From Siphonodentalium dalli (taxonomy: Eukaryota; Mollusca; Scaphopoda; Gadilida; Siphonodentaliidae): a stretch of 64,000 nucleotides of DNA. The notes under the pieces are model-generated. The model was not told where the DNA came from and made no database searches. It worked only from the letters and a program-made list of their open reading frames with translations. The stretch lies in NCBI GenBank assembly GCA_032622095.1, contig CP136063.1, positions 142,637,450-142,701,449 on the forward strand, read 5' to 3'. The position numbers and the translations under genes are program-made. Of the stretch, positions 11,478 to 26,829 are shown piece by piece; the first letter of the stretch is position 1, and every line of letters starts with the position of its first letter.

Positions 11478-12290
11478 CTAGCTGGGTACCTGTCCTGACG
11501 GGGATAGTCGTTGTGTTTTTTTTTTTTACACCAACACCCAAAAAATGGTGGAAATCGGCCCAGCGGATACCAAGATACAGGTTCAAGGTCATTTGAAAGG
11601 TCAAGGTCACGCCGCTACCCGTTGAAAATGTTTGGCTACCCGAACCATCCCTACCTACAAAATTTCATCCCGATCGTCCCATCGGATCCTGAGATAGAGA
11701 GTCAAGGTCACTCGAAGGTAAAGGTCACGCCGCACGGGCATCCGGGTGTTACGAAATTGCTCAGCGCCTCACACTACCTGTTTCCACCAAATTCGGTGGA
11801 AATCGGCTCAGCGGATTCCGGTTATATGATTTCAAGGTCACTCGAAGGTCAAGGTCACGCCGCACGGACAGACGGACATGCCCGCGTTACTCCCGGGGTC
11901 AACCTACACCAACACCCCTAAAATGGGGGAAATCGGCCCAGCGGATCCCGAGAACCGTTTCAAGGTTATTTGAAAGGTCAAGGTCACGCCGTACGGGCAT
12001 CCGGTCGTGACGAAATCGGTCTGCGCCCCACACTGCCCCCACATACCAAATTCGGTCCAATTCGGCCCCTGCAGGAGCCGAGATACGGGTTGACGGTCAC
12101 CGGTTTGAAGGCGAATGTCACGCCGCACGGACAAACGGATGGGCCTATGTTGGTTCCCGGGTGATATTACGTGCCCGTACCAAGTTTCGTCGAAATCGGT
12201 CGAGCCGTTTCGGAGTCCATCGCGGCCACACATACACACACACACCCTCAGACAGATACACCCACAAACTTTCCTCAAATATATATTAGA
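11478..12290 (+). mobile_element. Repeat element C3, TCAAGGTCA-rich
   Basis: Starts CTAGCTGGGTACCTGTCC and ends with a CA-rich microsatellite and ATATATATTAGA. It carries about six TCAAGGTCA sites plus the GAAATCGGCCCAGCGGAT and CACGCCGCACGG phrases shared with C1. It is the last of four head-to-tail elements. Confidence 0.8.
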
Positions 12291-13689
12291 TGAAAACAGT
12301 CTCACGAATGTGACCGATAATCATTTATTTTTAAATCTACAACACCAAATCTGTCAAAATTCACTACTTTTGAACAGTATGAGAGCTATTCATATGGTTC
12401 TAGGTAAAATGTGTAGATCCTATTGTCCATGTCTTAAAATAGTAGTCATAGTTGCCTCCGGTCAAGTGATTAAACACGAATATTTCACTTTTATCACACA
12501 AATACATGGTGGTATACCATGAAGGCAATTTATCAAAATACAAATAAGTACAATAGACTGTCTTCAATAAATTCTCAACATAACCAAATTTGCCTACATA
12601 CTCTGTGGCAGAGACTGTCTTTATACCTGGAAATTATATGTGCTTAAATGCACTAAGGCCACATATACGCGAAACGTACTACCTTTTTCTGCAACCGCAT
12701 CGCCGCGTTTACCCATTCTCCCTAATGTTACACATATCTGCTGCATACAACACGATAAATAGCAACATTGAGTGAATGGTAAACGCAGAACTAATAACCG
12801 TAAACGCTGATGACCTGATATTTAGCGCAAGTATGTGGGTGGCAATGGTAACATAATTTCAAACAACAAGATACTGAAAACTAATAGTGTGCATTGCGTT
12901 TTACATATTCCCGTTGTAAAGTGCCGATTGAAGTAATTTGAACAAAATTGTCTACTAAGAAACCGGTTTGGAAGCACCATGAAAATTAGTATTAAATAAA
13001 ATGTACGATGTACAGTCTCTTCGATCTAGTGAGATAGGGTACTATTCTGTTGAAGAGATGAGTGTTTCTTTACAGTATAATCATCATTATGACATACGTG
13101 TATGGTTGAGTGTCACGGAGAGTGTTGAAAATTCCGGAAATATAACTAGTATTTACACAGCAAGGGTGGGCACTTCAGTTTCTGCGTTACATTAAATAAT
13201 TAATCATCATTTCAAAACGAAACTACCACGCACTGTGTGACGAAATATTACTTCGTGTGTTGCATGCCCGAAATAACTGTTTTTGGCCCGACTGTTGGAT
13301 GCATCTAAGGAGAAAACCCGAACGTAAATAATTGGGTTAACGTGCGTAGCAGTGATCGATAAATCATTCAGATATATCTGTGTACCTTGAAAAGATATAT
13401 AACAACATTCTTGTAAATTACCAATGTGTAATTTCGCTTATAGGTGGTTATCCAATATGTTGCTTTCGTCGTAGCATGGATTGGAGTTGCGGCCATTTTG
13501 ACAGCCATTTCATCGCCGCGATTGCATTAATTTCTGTCCTTGTCACTCTATTCGCCCCCTATACTCTTTCACACAAACTGGTATATATCGGATGGAGGAT
13601 TATTTGTTCTGGTTTCGCCGATGAGGGATATTGTAGATAAACGTACTTCACAAGGTCGAAAAATGGGCATTAAAAACAATCTCTGTAAA
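12291..13689. other. No gene recognised
   Basis: No coding, RNA or clear repeat structure was seen; small ORFs here show no family resemblance. A GCCATTTTGACAGCCATTTC motif lies at about 13491. Confidence 0.35.
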
Positions 13690-13819
13690 AAAGTTTGCTC
13701 AAAGCGGATTTTAGCGGATTTTGGATATGTTGTAGAGGATATATTCCTCTTCAAAATGGAATAAAAACCAACTTAGTCCAAATTTATTCTAGGTCAAACC
13801 TTTTATCGACCAGACTATA
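13690..13819 (-). repeat. Interspersed repeat X, copy 2 (uninterrupted)
   Basis: The reverse complement matches 6874-6963 joined to 8011-8060, so it serves as the empty-site version of copy 1. It includes GCTCAAAGCGGATTTTAGCG and CTAGAATAAATTTGGACTAA on the minus strand. Confidence 0.7.
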
Positions 13820-14759
13820 AAGCACACATTGTCTGACGTCACAACTCGATCAAAACGGCCGTTGCCTCAGTTGCTACCTTCTCGGTTGCCATTTGCCTCT
13901 TGCTCACTTTGGATATTAAACAAAAATGAATTGAGAGAGTTGGGACTGGTATGTGATGACGACACATGGCGAATAGTACTCCGATGATATAAAACGACTC
14001 ACTATCTTCAGATTCCAGATTAAACAGTCATTTATGCTTCTTGTAGCTTGTATGCGATTCAAGTACCTCGAGAATAGGCTACACGCAACATATAGGGCTA
14101 TATCGAACGAAGTTACCTACTGCTTTTATTTTTTTTTATATAACACGATATGTCAATGAATACGTGAAATGCTTATATGTAGACAATGCATGCGTGCATG
14201 GAGCATCACGAGTATCATCGCATCAAAGAGAAACAGTACACTTCTCTCTAGCACGTGATAATAAAGAGCGTTCGATATAGAGTTATTTATGTGTAGCATA
14301 AAATAAAGAGCGTTCGTTTGTGTCTTCAGTTAACCTATTTGGTACATACACAGTTTGTATATAATTATCTCAAGTATGTGTCGGCCTATTTTGACACACA
14401 GAGCATGACAAATTCAAGATATTACTTGGTTTAAATTTAGGCCATGATGATTGCGAGCCGCTTTAATAAGACAATATTAGAAAGTGTATTGCAACACACC
14501 AATGCAAGCAGTTGCCGATAACAGAAAGTACAACTACAAGAAAAGTTAAAAGTAAATTAACATAATAGGCATATAACATTCATCAAGCTTATAGCTACTC
14601 TACGTATGAATCTTTATTAAATATAAAGTTTCCATCCCTTTCATTTCCCCATGTTTTCCAACTGTAAGTATTCTGCGTCATCGGAAATAAATGTGACATT
14701 CCAGTGGGCAACCCCGATCCATTCGGTGCTCTGAAATCGCTACCTGATAACGCGTAACT
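13820..14759. other. No gene recognised
   Basis: AT-rich, with a T-run near 14129 and the paired motif listed separately at 14261. Nothing else was identified. Confidence 0.3.
14261..14314 (+). promoter_or_regulatory. Paired ATAAAGAGCGTT motif, 42-bp spacing (copy 2)
   Basis: Exact ATAAAGAGCGTT at 14261-14272 and 14303-14314. TAGCACGTG lies just upstream. Flanks share no other visible similarity with copies 1 or 3. Confidence 0.5.
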
Positions 14760-15119
14760 CATGTATATGGATCGTTATAACGTACGCACGCATGTATATG
14801 AATCGTTATAACGTATGGACGCATGTATATGAATCGTTGTAACGTATGGACGCATGTATATGAATCGTTGTAACGTATGGACGCATGTATATGGATCGTT
14901 ATAACGTATGGACACATGTATATGAATCGTTGTAACGTACGCACGCATGTATACGAATCGTTATAACGTATGGACGCATGTATATGAATCGTTATAACGT
15001 ATGGACGCATGTATATGAATCGTTGTAACGTATGGACGCATGTATATGAATCGTTATAGCGTATGGACGCATGTATATGAATCGTTATAACGTACGAACG
15101 CAATTATATGAATCGTTAT
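14760..15119. repeat. 31-bp minisatellite, about 11.5 copies
   Basis: The unit is ATGTATATGAATCGTT plus RTAACGTATGGACGC, repeated with few changes (GTACG/GTATGG, TATA/TGTA variants). The ~110-residue open frame across it is a repeat artefact. Confidence 0.95.
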
Positions 15120-15750
15120 TTGAGAACCTAACTGACATTTCTGTGAATGGGATGTATCATTATTATTACCACGTGCCTTCTCTGAATGATCTAAAATATT
15201 AATGGAAGAAACTTCCAATTCATCAATTGGCTGCAGTATGACGGAATACTGCGAATATTTGGATATTTTTCAATGGGAAATTTTGTCAGAGACGGAGCAG
15301 CGCGGGTCTATACATAGTGCCACAGCGGCTGGGATGGTCGCTAATAGATCAACATCACATACTTATGGTCTATTCTGATGGCAGAAAACACTTCGATGTG
15401 TGACAGGATGAGCGATACACGTTGGCAATTAACACCGGCATAAGTCGTCGCTTTACACCTTATGAATCATCCTAAGCCAAGGAGCAACATTCAATCACTT
15501 TCTTGTCTAAATACTCACATCCAAGCAAGATCAATTTTTCGCTGACATAGTTATTCCATGTGACACCTGGGCTTTGATGGCAAAACATAATTAGCTGTGC
15601 ACTTATTGCTGTTGTTCTCATAAATGTAGCTGGAGAGTATATTCACATGACATTTAAAGGAAAATAATTTGTGATATATAGGTCAATATCACACAATATC
15701 AATAATTGTCCCCCGAAAAACAAAACATTCGAGGCATTATGGAAATGAAC
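15120..15750. other. No gene recognised
   Basis: No coding or repeat structure identified. Confidence 0.3.
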
Positions 15751-16110
15751 GGTGTCTGTCCTTCCGTGTGTCCATTATTTCCGAAACGTTTGTTGTCCGG
15801 GTGATAACTTGATTATTGTCCAACACAATACGATGAAACTTGGTATGTGGCCTTGGTATGAGAAAGTCCCGATCACGTTCGAATATATTTGGATCCAGTC
15901 CGACCATTTCTGGCGGAGTCATGCCCCTTTTCGACTTAGAAGTTGCTGATTATTTTGTTGTTCGGATGATAACTCAATTTATACTTAACCGATAGCTTTC
16001 AAATTTAGCATGCGAATTACTCACATGTAAATACAGATGTTCGAATTTGGGTCCAGCTCGACCATTTCTGAGTGTGTTATACGTCTTTTTGAACTTTGCC
16101 CGGGGCGGGG
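15751..16110 (+). repeat. Degenerate tandem repeat with TCCGGGTGATAAC units
   Basis: Two to three diverged units share a GTTGTCCGGGTGATAACTTG-like start and a GTCCAGTCCGACCATTTCTG-like middle (about 15797/15959 and 15895/16050). A short G-run follows at about 16116-16126. Confidence 0.5.
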
Positions 16111-16328
16111 GAAGGGGGGGGGGGGTCGGCAGAAAAGGTCCCGGTATATATTCAGCCCGGCTGTGTAGTTGGCTGGTTTTTAAAGCTACTTCAAGCAACA
16201 ATTCATATTATTTCATATGAGACGAACAGGTGTTGAACACCCTATAGATCCAACTTTCGGATAACGAGGCTACCAGAAAATTGAGCACACTTGTGTCGAT
16301 ACGATTTAGTACGCATGTAAGAAAACTC

Positions 16329-16682
16329 ACTCTCTTATTTTTTATTTATATTAACGATATCACCGAAAATATAGGGTGCAACATTCGTTTGTTCGCTGCT
16401 GATACATCCCTATTTCTAACTATCGATGACCCTATTATGGCCGCGAAATTAATTAATTACGACCTTGACACTCTTATGGACTGGTCTTCGAAATGGTTAG
16501 TGAAATTCAATCCCCTGATAACTGAAGCTCTCTTAGTGTCAAGAAAAGATATCCCACCTCTATCCATGGGACTATGCACCATTGTCGAAGTAGATAGTCA
16601 TAAGCACTTGGGTCTTTCTTTTGACAACAAAGGTACACGGGGCATAAACATCCGATCTGTAGTAGACAAAGCTTGGAATTAA
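16329..16682 (+). pseudogene. LINE reverse transcriptase fragment
   Basis: The reading has the palm-domain string LFFIYINDITENIGCNIRLF, then AADTSLF, then LDTLMDWSSKWLVKFNP and HKHLGLSFDNKG. In jockey/CR1-type LINEs the active site is FADD; here it is FAAD, with the first catalytic Asp replaced by Ala (16398-16400). Sequence before about 16325 does not match an RT, and the reading stops at 16682, so only some 115 residues survive. It is a different LINE lineage from the one at 2-3855, which has YADD and a different thumb. It is dead both by truncation and by the active-site change. Confidence 0.85.
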
Positions 16683-16739
16683 GTAAATATAACTCGGAGA
16701 ATGAAATACCGGCTTAATAGGTTAACGCTTGAAACAATA

Positions 16740-18040
16740 TATTGAAGCTGTGAAAAGTGGAATCATTCGAGTCGGTGGTGCGCTGAAGGGACGAGGGGCA
16801 CCAACATATTTTTTAGCTCCGATTTCAACCAAATTGATAAACATTCTTCTCCGTGACATGATGAATATAATGGTGTGGTTCAATGATGTCAAAAGTGGCA
16901 CCGTTCGAGTTAGGGACTAGATTTAATAAGATTTGTTTAATCACCGGTTACCACCGATTTTATATATCGCCATTTTCACAATGAGTCTAATTCTGTGTTT
17001 TAAAGATGTCAAAATTGGCAACGCTTGAGTCAGGTATAGGTTCATCAAAACTGATGGAAATGTTTAGCGACGATTTCTACTAAATTCATGCACGTTCTTC
17101 TCTAATGATATACGAGGAATAAAATAGCGTGGTTTAAAGACCCCACATTTGGTGCCTATATTTGCTAACGTCTGCCTGTGTTCTATATAACTTCACGGGG
17201 ACAATCCAGATGTCACCAGCGGGGTATAACAGGTCTAATAACGTTTTACGATGAAGACAATAGTCCGGATTAAAATGTTCTAATGTGACGCTGTTGGTAT
17301 CAGGGGACAAGCAGAAAATAGTGAGGACAGCAAAAATTAGGAAATTTCCACAAAACTTATACACAAACATCTCCATGATATGGCGCCGTTCGAATCAGGG
17401 GTGCACGGAGAGGGAGAGGGGCACAGAAATGATTCATAATTATATATTTTTAGCGTCGATTTCCATTTAAGAAATAAATACCCTGCGCATCGGCGTGTAT
17501 ACTAGAATTTGACCACAAAGAAACTGATTGTGGGACGACGTCGTATTTCCATGGGAAAACAGGCTACTGACCAATCAGGGCGAGCCTTGTATGCAGGGTT
17601 AGGCAAGGGCGTATTACAATGATAAATATTCCAATTTCCATTGATAAATATTCTTCTCCATGATACGCGGAATCTAATCGTTGTTATTTAAAGACGCCAA
17701 AAGAATTGTATTAGATGCCGATTACCACCAAACTTATACATACTTATCTGCACGATATCAGGAGTCTAATGGACGTGGATATCAAAAGTGGCGCCGTTAG
17801 AGTCATGTTTAGGGGAGGGGAGGGGCACCAAAGCTGATACAAATATGTTTAGCACTAATTTCCACCAAAGTAATTCACGTTCTTCTCCAATGATACCAGG
17901 AACCACATCATGTGGGTTAAAGACGCCACATTTTTGTGCCGTTGGTGTCAGGCATGCAGACAGGAGAGGCACTAACATCGATACGAATGTTTTAGTCGCC
18001 GCTGTCCACGAAAGTTATATTTAATCATCTCCATAATTCG
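16740..18040 (+). repeat. Degenerate tandem array, ~115-120-bp unit
   Basis: The phrases AAAAGTGGCGCCGTTCGAGT, GGGGCACCAA, TTTCCACCAAATT and TTCTTCTCCATGATAC recur in order at least seven times with heavy divergence. It is interrupted by insertion Y2 at 17469-17619. No coding function. Confidence 0.6.
17469..17619 (+). mobile_element. Insertion Y2 (short copy of Y)
   Basis: Begins AAGAAATAAATAC and ends GGGCGTATTACAA, as Y1 does at 6964-8010, and holds ACCAATCAGGGCGAG. It interrupts a tandem-array unit. At 151 bp with no ORF it is a non-autonomous element. Confidence 0.6.
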
Positions 18041-19379
18041 TTCTAAGAAGTTTTTGGCGCTCAACTTTTACAACCTCGACAAATGGTGACCGAACAATTA
18101 TATCCTCTCAACTGTCATGCATATATGGGGCGGGAATCAAGGCATTCATATAGTGAGCTAGCAAAACAGATACATAGAAGAAAGCATTAAACGTATGTTT
18201 ACCATTCTATTTAAGACATATATATATATTCTTGCAAAATGAGGGACCTTAAGCCGTCAGAAGATGGCATGATAGAATGGCTCATGTATTATAACACAAT
18301 TGAGTATGTCCCATTCAATCCACAAAAAAAGATATAATTTGTCAAGAGAGATGGAAATATACAGAAGCCCTGTTTAAAAAATACTGATCACAGTGTGCAG
18401 TCAAATATAATTTCGTCAGAGATAAACTAAAACACAGTCGGAATCACATGACATCTGCTCGATACAGAGAGTTTCTCATTCTTTTTAGAGCAGACTCACA
18501 GCCTGACATAAAAAAACTTAACCTCTCGCTCTGTGTCAGGCGCATGTAGCTGATATATAGCAGCATTTGTTTAAACTGAGAATAATTAGCCAGTGTAGCA
18601 CCATGAACAGATGAGCACCTGAACAAATTTCTATAAAACATCTGTATCTTCATGAAGATAAGACAACCATCTTAGCCTATCCCACTAGATTGATTTATAC
18701 CTCTCTATGTAAACCCCAAATTGTCGTCTTTTATTTTTGTGAACTAATGTGTTTATGATGTTCATGTTTTGATGCCAGTAAAATATTTATAAAAAAACGT
18801 TCCAACCACGACTACAGTGCGATTAAAACAAATGACAATGACAAATGAGTATGCACAATTGTAAATAAATAAATGCTTCTTTATTGGTTGGACGAATTAA
18901 TCTCGATAAACAAAATGACAACCACTCCGACAAGATGAGCCACTACTTATAATCCATTTATAATAATGACATTTTGTGATGCCATTTGGATATACAATTT
19001 ATGAGAATACGTGTAACACTAATACGTGTAATTAGAGGGTTTCACATCTCTTTAACCTGGGCATCACCGGGTAACCCTGCTAGTACGATTTTTGTAATTT
19101 GTTACTATTTACTAAAGTTTCATATATTTTTCGTTGCGATTTTCAACAACAAGAACTAAATGCAAATCACGGGTCTTGGAAGTTGTATGTGTGTATACCA
19201 TGATTCGGGTTTGAGCCAATTTAAAAAATGAAATCCATGGACAATGGTAAAACGAGATAATCAATAATTCCTATACTGTTTATCTCCATTAAACTTAAAC
19301 GATTTGTGAATCTAGACATATAGCACTTTGACGATGGTGAATAATTTTCGTTTTATCAGATGGTTAGTCGGTTACTTCA
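18041..19379. other. No gene recognised
   Basis: AT-rich. No coding, RNA or clear repeat structure. Confidence 0.3.
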
Positions 19380-20650
19380 GAGAAGCAATTATGTATCCAT
19401 GGCAACAAATATTGAAAATATTCCCAAAACTGGTCATTTTGGTATGACATTAACATAGTTTTCAAACTAATTTCCCTAGTTTCATTGAATCTGATAATAC
19501 CCTTCAGCGAGAACTAAATAAGAATAATTTAGTATATGCCAAGCTATCAAATAGTAGTATTTTAGCATCAGATAAGAACCGTTATCCGCTGGTGAGAGAC
19601 CGATATCTCACTCGTATCAATCTGTCAATTTTAGAGAAAAATATAGTAACAAAAACAAATTTATCGGTATTTTCTGAAAGAAGTGCTATTATCAATATAT
19701 CCACCAAACTTTTTGAAAGCAGGCAAAAGCTCTTATATTTATGACTTATATTTGCATTCAATTTTTATTGGTACTGATATTGAGTTCATTCCTGGCAAAT
19801 TTGGGGAAATTATTTCATACCAAAATGGTCGGTTTTGGTGGTATTTTCCATGGAAATTTAATTATTTATCGCAATAACCAAATAATATTTCTGAGAAAAC
19901 GCAAATTGAAAACCACACTGAATGCAGTTGATTTGTCAAAAGTAGCATTGTTTTCATGGAAACCAAGCTAAAAGTTAAAGTGATTCGGTAATATATGATT
20001 TAACATTGCTTCGCCGATGTGAAAGAAAGTCCCTGAGTGTTCAGGTTGAACATGTAATATGTGATCAATGGATTTTTTAGTTAACCATATAATTTGTTGA
20101 TTTGTCAAAAGTAACATGGTTTCCATGGCAACAAAGCAACTGTATATAATGCATACCCGCGTTTTGTTTTAAATCTACAGATATTTTGCCTGGCATGAAA
20201 GTTGCCGTCCATCATAAATGATAATGGTTGTTAACTCGATAGCCACACTAATTCCGTGCCGAAATGACCATTTTAGGTAGTATTTTTTTTTATAGAATTC
20301 CATGGAAACCGAATCGGTTTCACTGAGGTGTCTAACTAGCCTTATGGCATAACACAAATTACACACCATATTCAATGACTTATTCGTAGTCATGTTGTTC
20401 AGAACAACACAGTGTGGTTTAATATAAATCATTAGCATTGCAAATCTCGTTCTCACCAATATGCACGGAAACCATTGTTGAATTAACAAGCAAACTAATG
20501 GCACAAAATGTATCACTTCTAGGGCTATCTGAATATTCGGATGTGTATTTCCGATGAGATGTGATTTGTATTGAGTTCTCATTGAAGGAAACAGCGAATT
20601 TAAATAAACTAATCTCTGAGGTTTTTTGTCAAAATGAACACATTTCATGG
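19380..20650. repeat. Loose array with recurring CCATGGMAAC boxes
   Basis: TTCCATGG(C/A)AAC-like boxes recur at about 19397, 19845, 19955, 20117 and 20298, often near ATTTTGGTNGTATTTTCC. Divergence is too high to fix a period. Small ORFs here are not convincing. Confidence 0.35.
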
Positions 20651-20989
20651 TATTTATGACAACCTAGCAAATATGTGTGATGTTCACCAAATTGTTTTGG
20701 AAAGCATATACCCTACTTAGTAAAATGTACGTATAGTCAGTTTTCCACTTGAAAATTCAACGGGGGTCTATGGTGGGGCTATTATGATAGCGCATTCGAC
20801 GTGATGGATACTGGCAACCTACCGTTATTTGCTCTGGGTTATGCAGTTGAAGACATCAAATCCATTATGGGATGAACAATCAAAAGCCAGTACTTTACTT
20901 AATAATCACCGCGATGACCGGAAGGTATTATAGAGGAACTGCGGAGGAACGGATTATAGCGGATGAGCCAGAAATATGCGTCTTTTTAC

Positions 20990-21195
20990 ACCCCTTGGTA
21001 AAACACTAACATAATCGAAAAGAAATAGCCCAGACATCCAACAATTTATATCCCTTACATCGCCCATTATGATATACCAAGCGTCAGTGCAACACTGGTA
21101 TCCATCATTTTCAAATTATATTTGAAACACCAAAATCGCCCATTTTCCCACAATTTGCGTGATTATGTGGTCCATAATGCACGTAGAACATAACA
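20990..21195 (+). repeat. Interspersed repeat Z, copy 1
   Basis: AGAAATAGCCCAGACATCCA and GCAACACTGGTATCCATCAT are shared with the reverse complement of about 31995-32195. Neither copy has coding content. Confidence 0.65.
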
Positions 21196-22246
21196 ATAGA
21201 ACACGATTGACGCATTGCAGTGGCATCTATATGTTCCTGTAGATTAGTTCCTCTCATCAGATCTCCATGACCACAAAAACGTCGTTACTTTCTAAATCTT
21301 GGAACGGTTTATAGCATACATGTTGCGGGTTAATAGCAACTGCCATATAAGTCGTGCATGATTTCAGCATTATAATTCCAAACCAGACCGTCATATCTAA
21401 CGCCATGAGTATTACAGTTAAATTGAAATGCATGTATAATTATCCCACTAAGCGATACATGATTAGATCGTGTATGACGCATCGCCTGATATTATTTTGT
21501 GGTAGTGTTGGATGTGACCAAGCAACATTTCATGAGTAGATCTGATGTGTCCTTGCATCTCAGCAATAACATACATCATAACATATGTAGAGACGAGCAA
21601 GTTATATACGGGGAACGCATTTATAACAACTGCGCATGTGCTGGAAATCAGTAACTGGACACAATAGCCGCAGTTCTGTTTGTACTGAACAGTATGCAAG
21701 GAGTGCATGCATAAATTATGTGGCTGTACAGTCGGGGTGATACGTGGACGAGGGATGATTCGCCATATTTATTCCGCCCTTGTTGTCTGTAGGATAAGAT
21801 GAATGTTGCAAATAGCCTGACTGATATATTACTGGTGTAAAAGAGCGAGAGTCTGGTATAATCTCTCCTCTATAATTCCCAGATTCTTGAGGGTTCCAAA
21901 ATGCAATGACAACTCCAGCTTAGTGATGGAATTTATTTACATGATCCCTCAGTTAGACATGTTGGTAAGTTTACTCTGATGAAAATGTTTCATCTTGGAG
22001 TACTTGGGAGCAAGGGACTGACACAAATGTTCTGTATTTTTGGCCCGGGGCTATTGTGGACCACTCTTATCGGCTGGAGCACCACGAAAGATGTGACCCA
22101 CCCTTACGAGATGGTCAATTTGCCTGTCGGGGTCAGTCCCCGCTAGAAGCGGAAGTCCGTCAGTCAGGACCACTCGTCCTCCACGGGCGGCGAACCCATA
22201 CCGTGGAAGTCCTGTCCGATGGGGGACCATCGTCGGGGACGTGATG
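21196..22246. other. No gene recognised
   Basis: No convincing coding signal. The last ~200 bp (22050-22246) are clearly more GC-rich than the surroundings and adjoin a 20-base T-run. They may be part of an unrecognised repeat. Confidence 0.3.
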
Positions 22247-24520
<2,274 letters not shown>

Positions 24521-25954
24521 TAGTTGGGGAGCCCGCATATGTTCCATTTACACTTTTGCGTACAAAAGGTTTGACCCCCTAAAGTTGGTACATATAATGG
24601 AACATTCTGAAAAACCGATTTCTTAAGTTGCACATTCCTGGGGTTTAGGGGCCGCTGAACCCCAAAAATCACTTCTATTTACACTTCCGCGTACATCGAT
24701 GAATTTTGGTTTGATGATACTACTAAGTGTACTGATAAATAAAACACAACTTAAGAAAGGGATTTTCCTGGGGTTTTCAGATAAGAAAGGGGGTCACATG
24801 CTGAACCCCAAAACGTGATTTTTCACTTTTTTTTACACTTTCGCTTACATCCATAATTTTTGGTCTCAAAGTACTTTGATATATACTAATTATAAAAACA
24901 CAACTTAAGAAGCAACTTTTCCTGGGGTTTTAAGATAAGAAGGGGATCATCGGGTCACCCCCCAAAACGTAAAAAATCACTTTTATTTACATGATTGCAT
25001 TCGTCCAACGTGTGTGTATGTGCGTACACCCCTGGAACGTTGCACTATTACAACCATTACATCCCTAAATCGATACGATCAACTTAAGAAATATATATTC
25101 ATGTCATGTTCTGATAAGAACGAGACTTGTTACCCCCCCCCCCAACCCGATCCATTTTCTAGAACTATAAGTGAGCCAGTTTTATGAAAATTATAGCCGG
25201 AAAATCTAGTAAAATGTATATAAATGTATATATTTTCGTGAAGCTAAGACATAATGACACTTTTTTGGGCCAAAATTTAAACTCACCATCCAAGATGGCC
25301 ACCAAAATGGCCGCCGAAAGTTGAAAATATAACATTTTTTCAAAAATATCTTCTAGATCAATTCATGCTGTTTGGAACTGGTTGAGTAATGCAACTTTAT
25401 TTTGTGTTGTGTATATTAACTGATCATTGGAGCAATTGAATATGCAATTACTGGGGTCCTAACCCCTTCCGATCCCTCAAAAATTCGATTGTACAGAATG
25501 CGGTAATAAATTTTACAAAAAATTACAATTGGGATTCTATTCATATTTCAACAAGAAATGAACAGAACTTTGTAATGTAAGTGAGGCATATCATTACCTA
25601 TGAATATTCCAAATCACTGGAACCAAAATTCTTACTTTGGCTCAAAATGGCTGCCAATATGGCCGCCAAAATATGGAAAATGGTAAATATTACACCAGCG
25701 TGTCTTGCAATCGCTTACAAGTTGTGTTGATGTATAAAATGGGCTATTCTGCATTCTATACATTGAATACTAACATGTCTGATGCACCATGGTTAATTGT
25801 TACTATTTTCACCACTGACATCGTCAAAAATATTGGACTTTTCTCTAAAAAACTTGACATAAATATTGGCAAAAATTCAGTTTTCAGGTTTGGACCATTG
25901 TTTTCAGGTAAAATATAACTATCTTTGGATTTAAAGGTGTTTATTGTTTTGGTC

Positions 25955-26430
25955 TACTCAATGTTCTAAACTAACAAGTTCATGTTGAAAGTTCAAGTGA
26001 AATTGAATATTGTTTTAATTTTGACATTTTTGTACCTGTCAACTCAACAGGCTCAGCTGCCCCAATTGAATTTCAACAATTGCGGCAGCCCTCTACTCCT
26101 TGCATGATATGTGGTATATGCCTGCACTCCCTGCCGTGCCACATCTCCACCAATGTGGCCTCGTTTTTGTAAGTGCAAGAAGTTTGTAAACTTTGTGCCA
26201 TTTTTGAATGTTTTCTTTTCGTGGTATTTACAACATGATCAGTGCGACAGTGGTCATGTGACAGCTACGATCGCGCGCATTGCCAAGGTCACGCCACGAT
26301 TTTCCTGGTAAAATCAAACAGTGCTTGATTGCTACGATTTGGCTACGATATTGTCGTGGGCATGCGCATTGGATGCTTCCTCCTGCGATTTTCCCCACTT
26401 ACGATTTTAATCGCAGCGTGTGCGGTGGCA
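25955..26430. mobile_element. Insertion present only in the left arm of foldback 1
   Basis: The right arm (about 29580-29630) reads straight from the TTGGATTGAAACGTGTTTAT side to CTTAAGTGTGTCACACTACG. In the left arm these two blocks are about 475 bp apart. The insert holds several CTACGAT boxes and a CAATTGAATTTCAACAATTG inverted repeat. Its class was not determined. Confidence 0.6.
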
Positions 26431-26829
26431 CTTAAATGTGTCACACTACAGTGTTTATGGACCAAATTGCTCAAGATGGCTTCCAAAATGTAAAATTATA
26501 ATTTGTTGCATATATCCCGAACATTCTCTGCATTATCCGAAAATGTAGCAAATTGTGACTCACTTGGTTATTATACGTGTTAGTTAATTAACTGACAACT
26601 ACATGTTCTATTCCCAGTTGTCCCAGTTCCGTATGGGGCATGACAAATTCATTTTAAAGCATGTAATTTTGCCGAGAACCTCTTTTGTGATTTTGGCCAT
26701 ATTTATTGAAAGGAAATGGGCAGAACTTTGAGACAGAACTGAGATGGACCATACTCTTTGGCTATTCTGGTCCATTATGATAAAAATATGTCAACAGGAT
26801 ACAGTGTGGATGCCAAGTTCGTAGCCAGG

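Noticed and set aside
9626-12522. Chain of 70-140-codon frames (Arg/Gly/His-rich)
   Set aside because: These come from translated CACGCCGCACGG and AAGGTCAAGGTCA units in several frames; no independent coding evidence.
14759-15103. 114-codon repeat protein on the minus strand
   Set aside because: A 31-bp unit simply rotates frame; there is no signal of selection.
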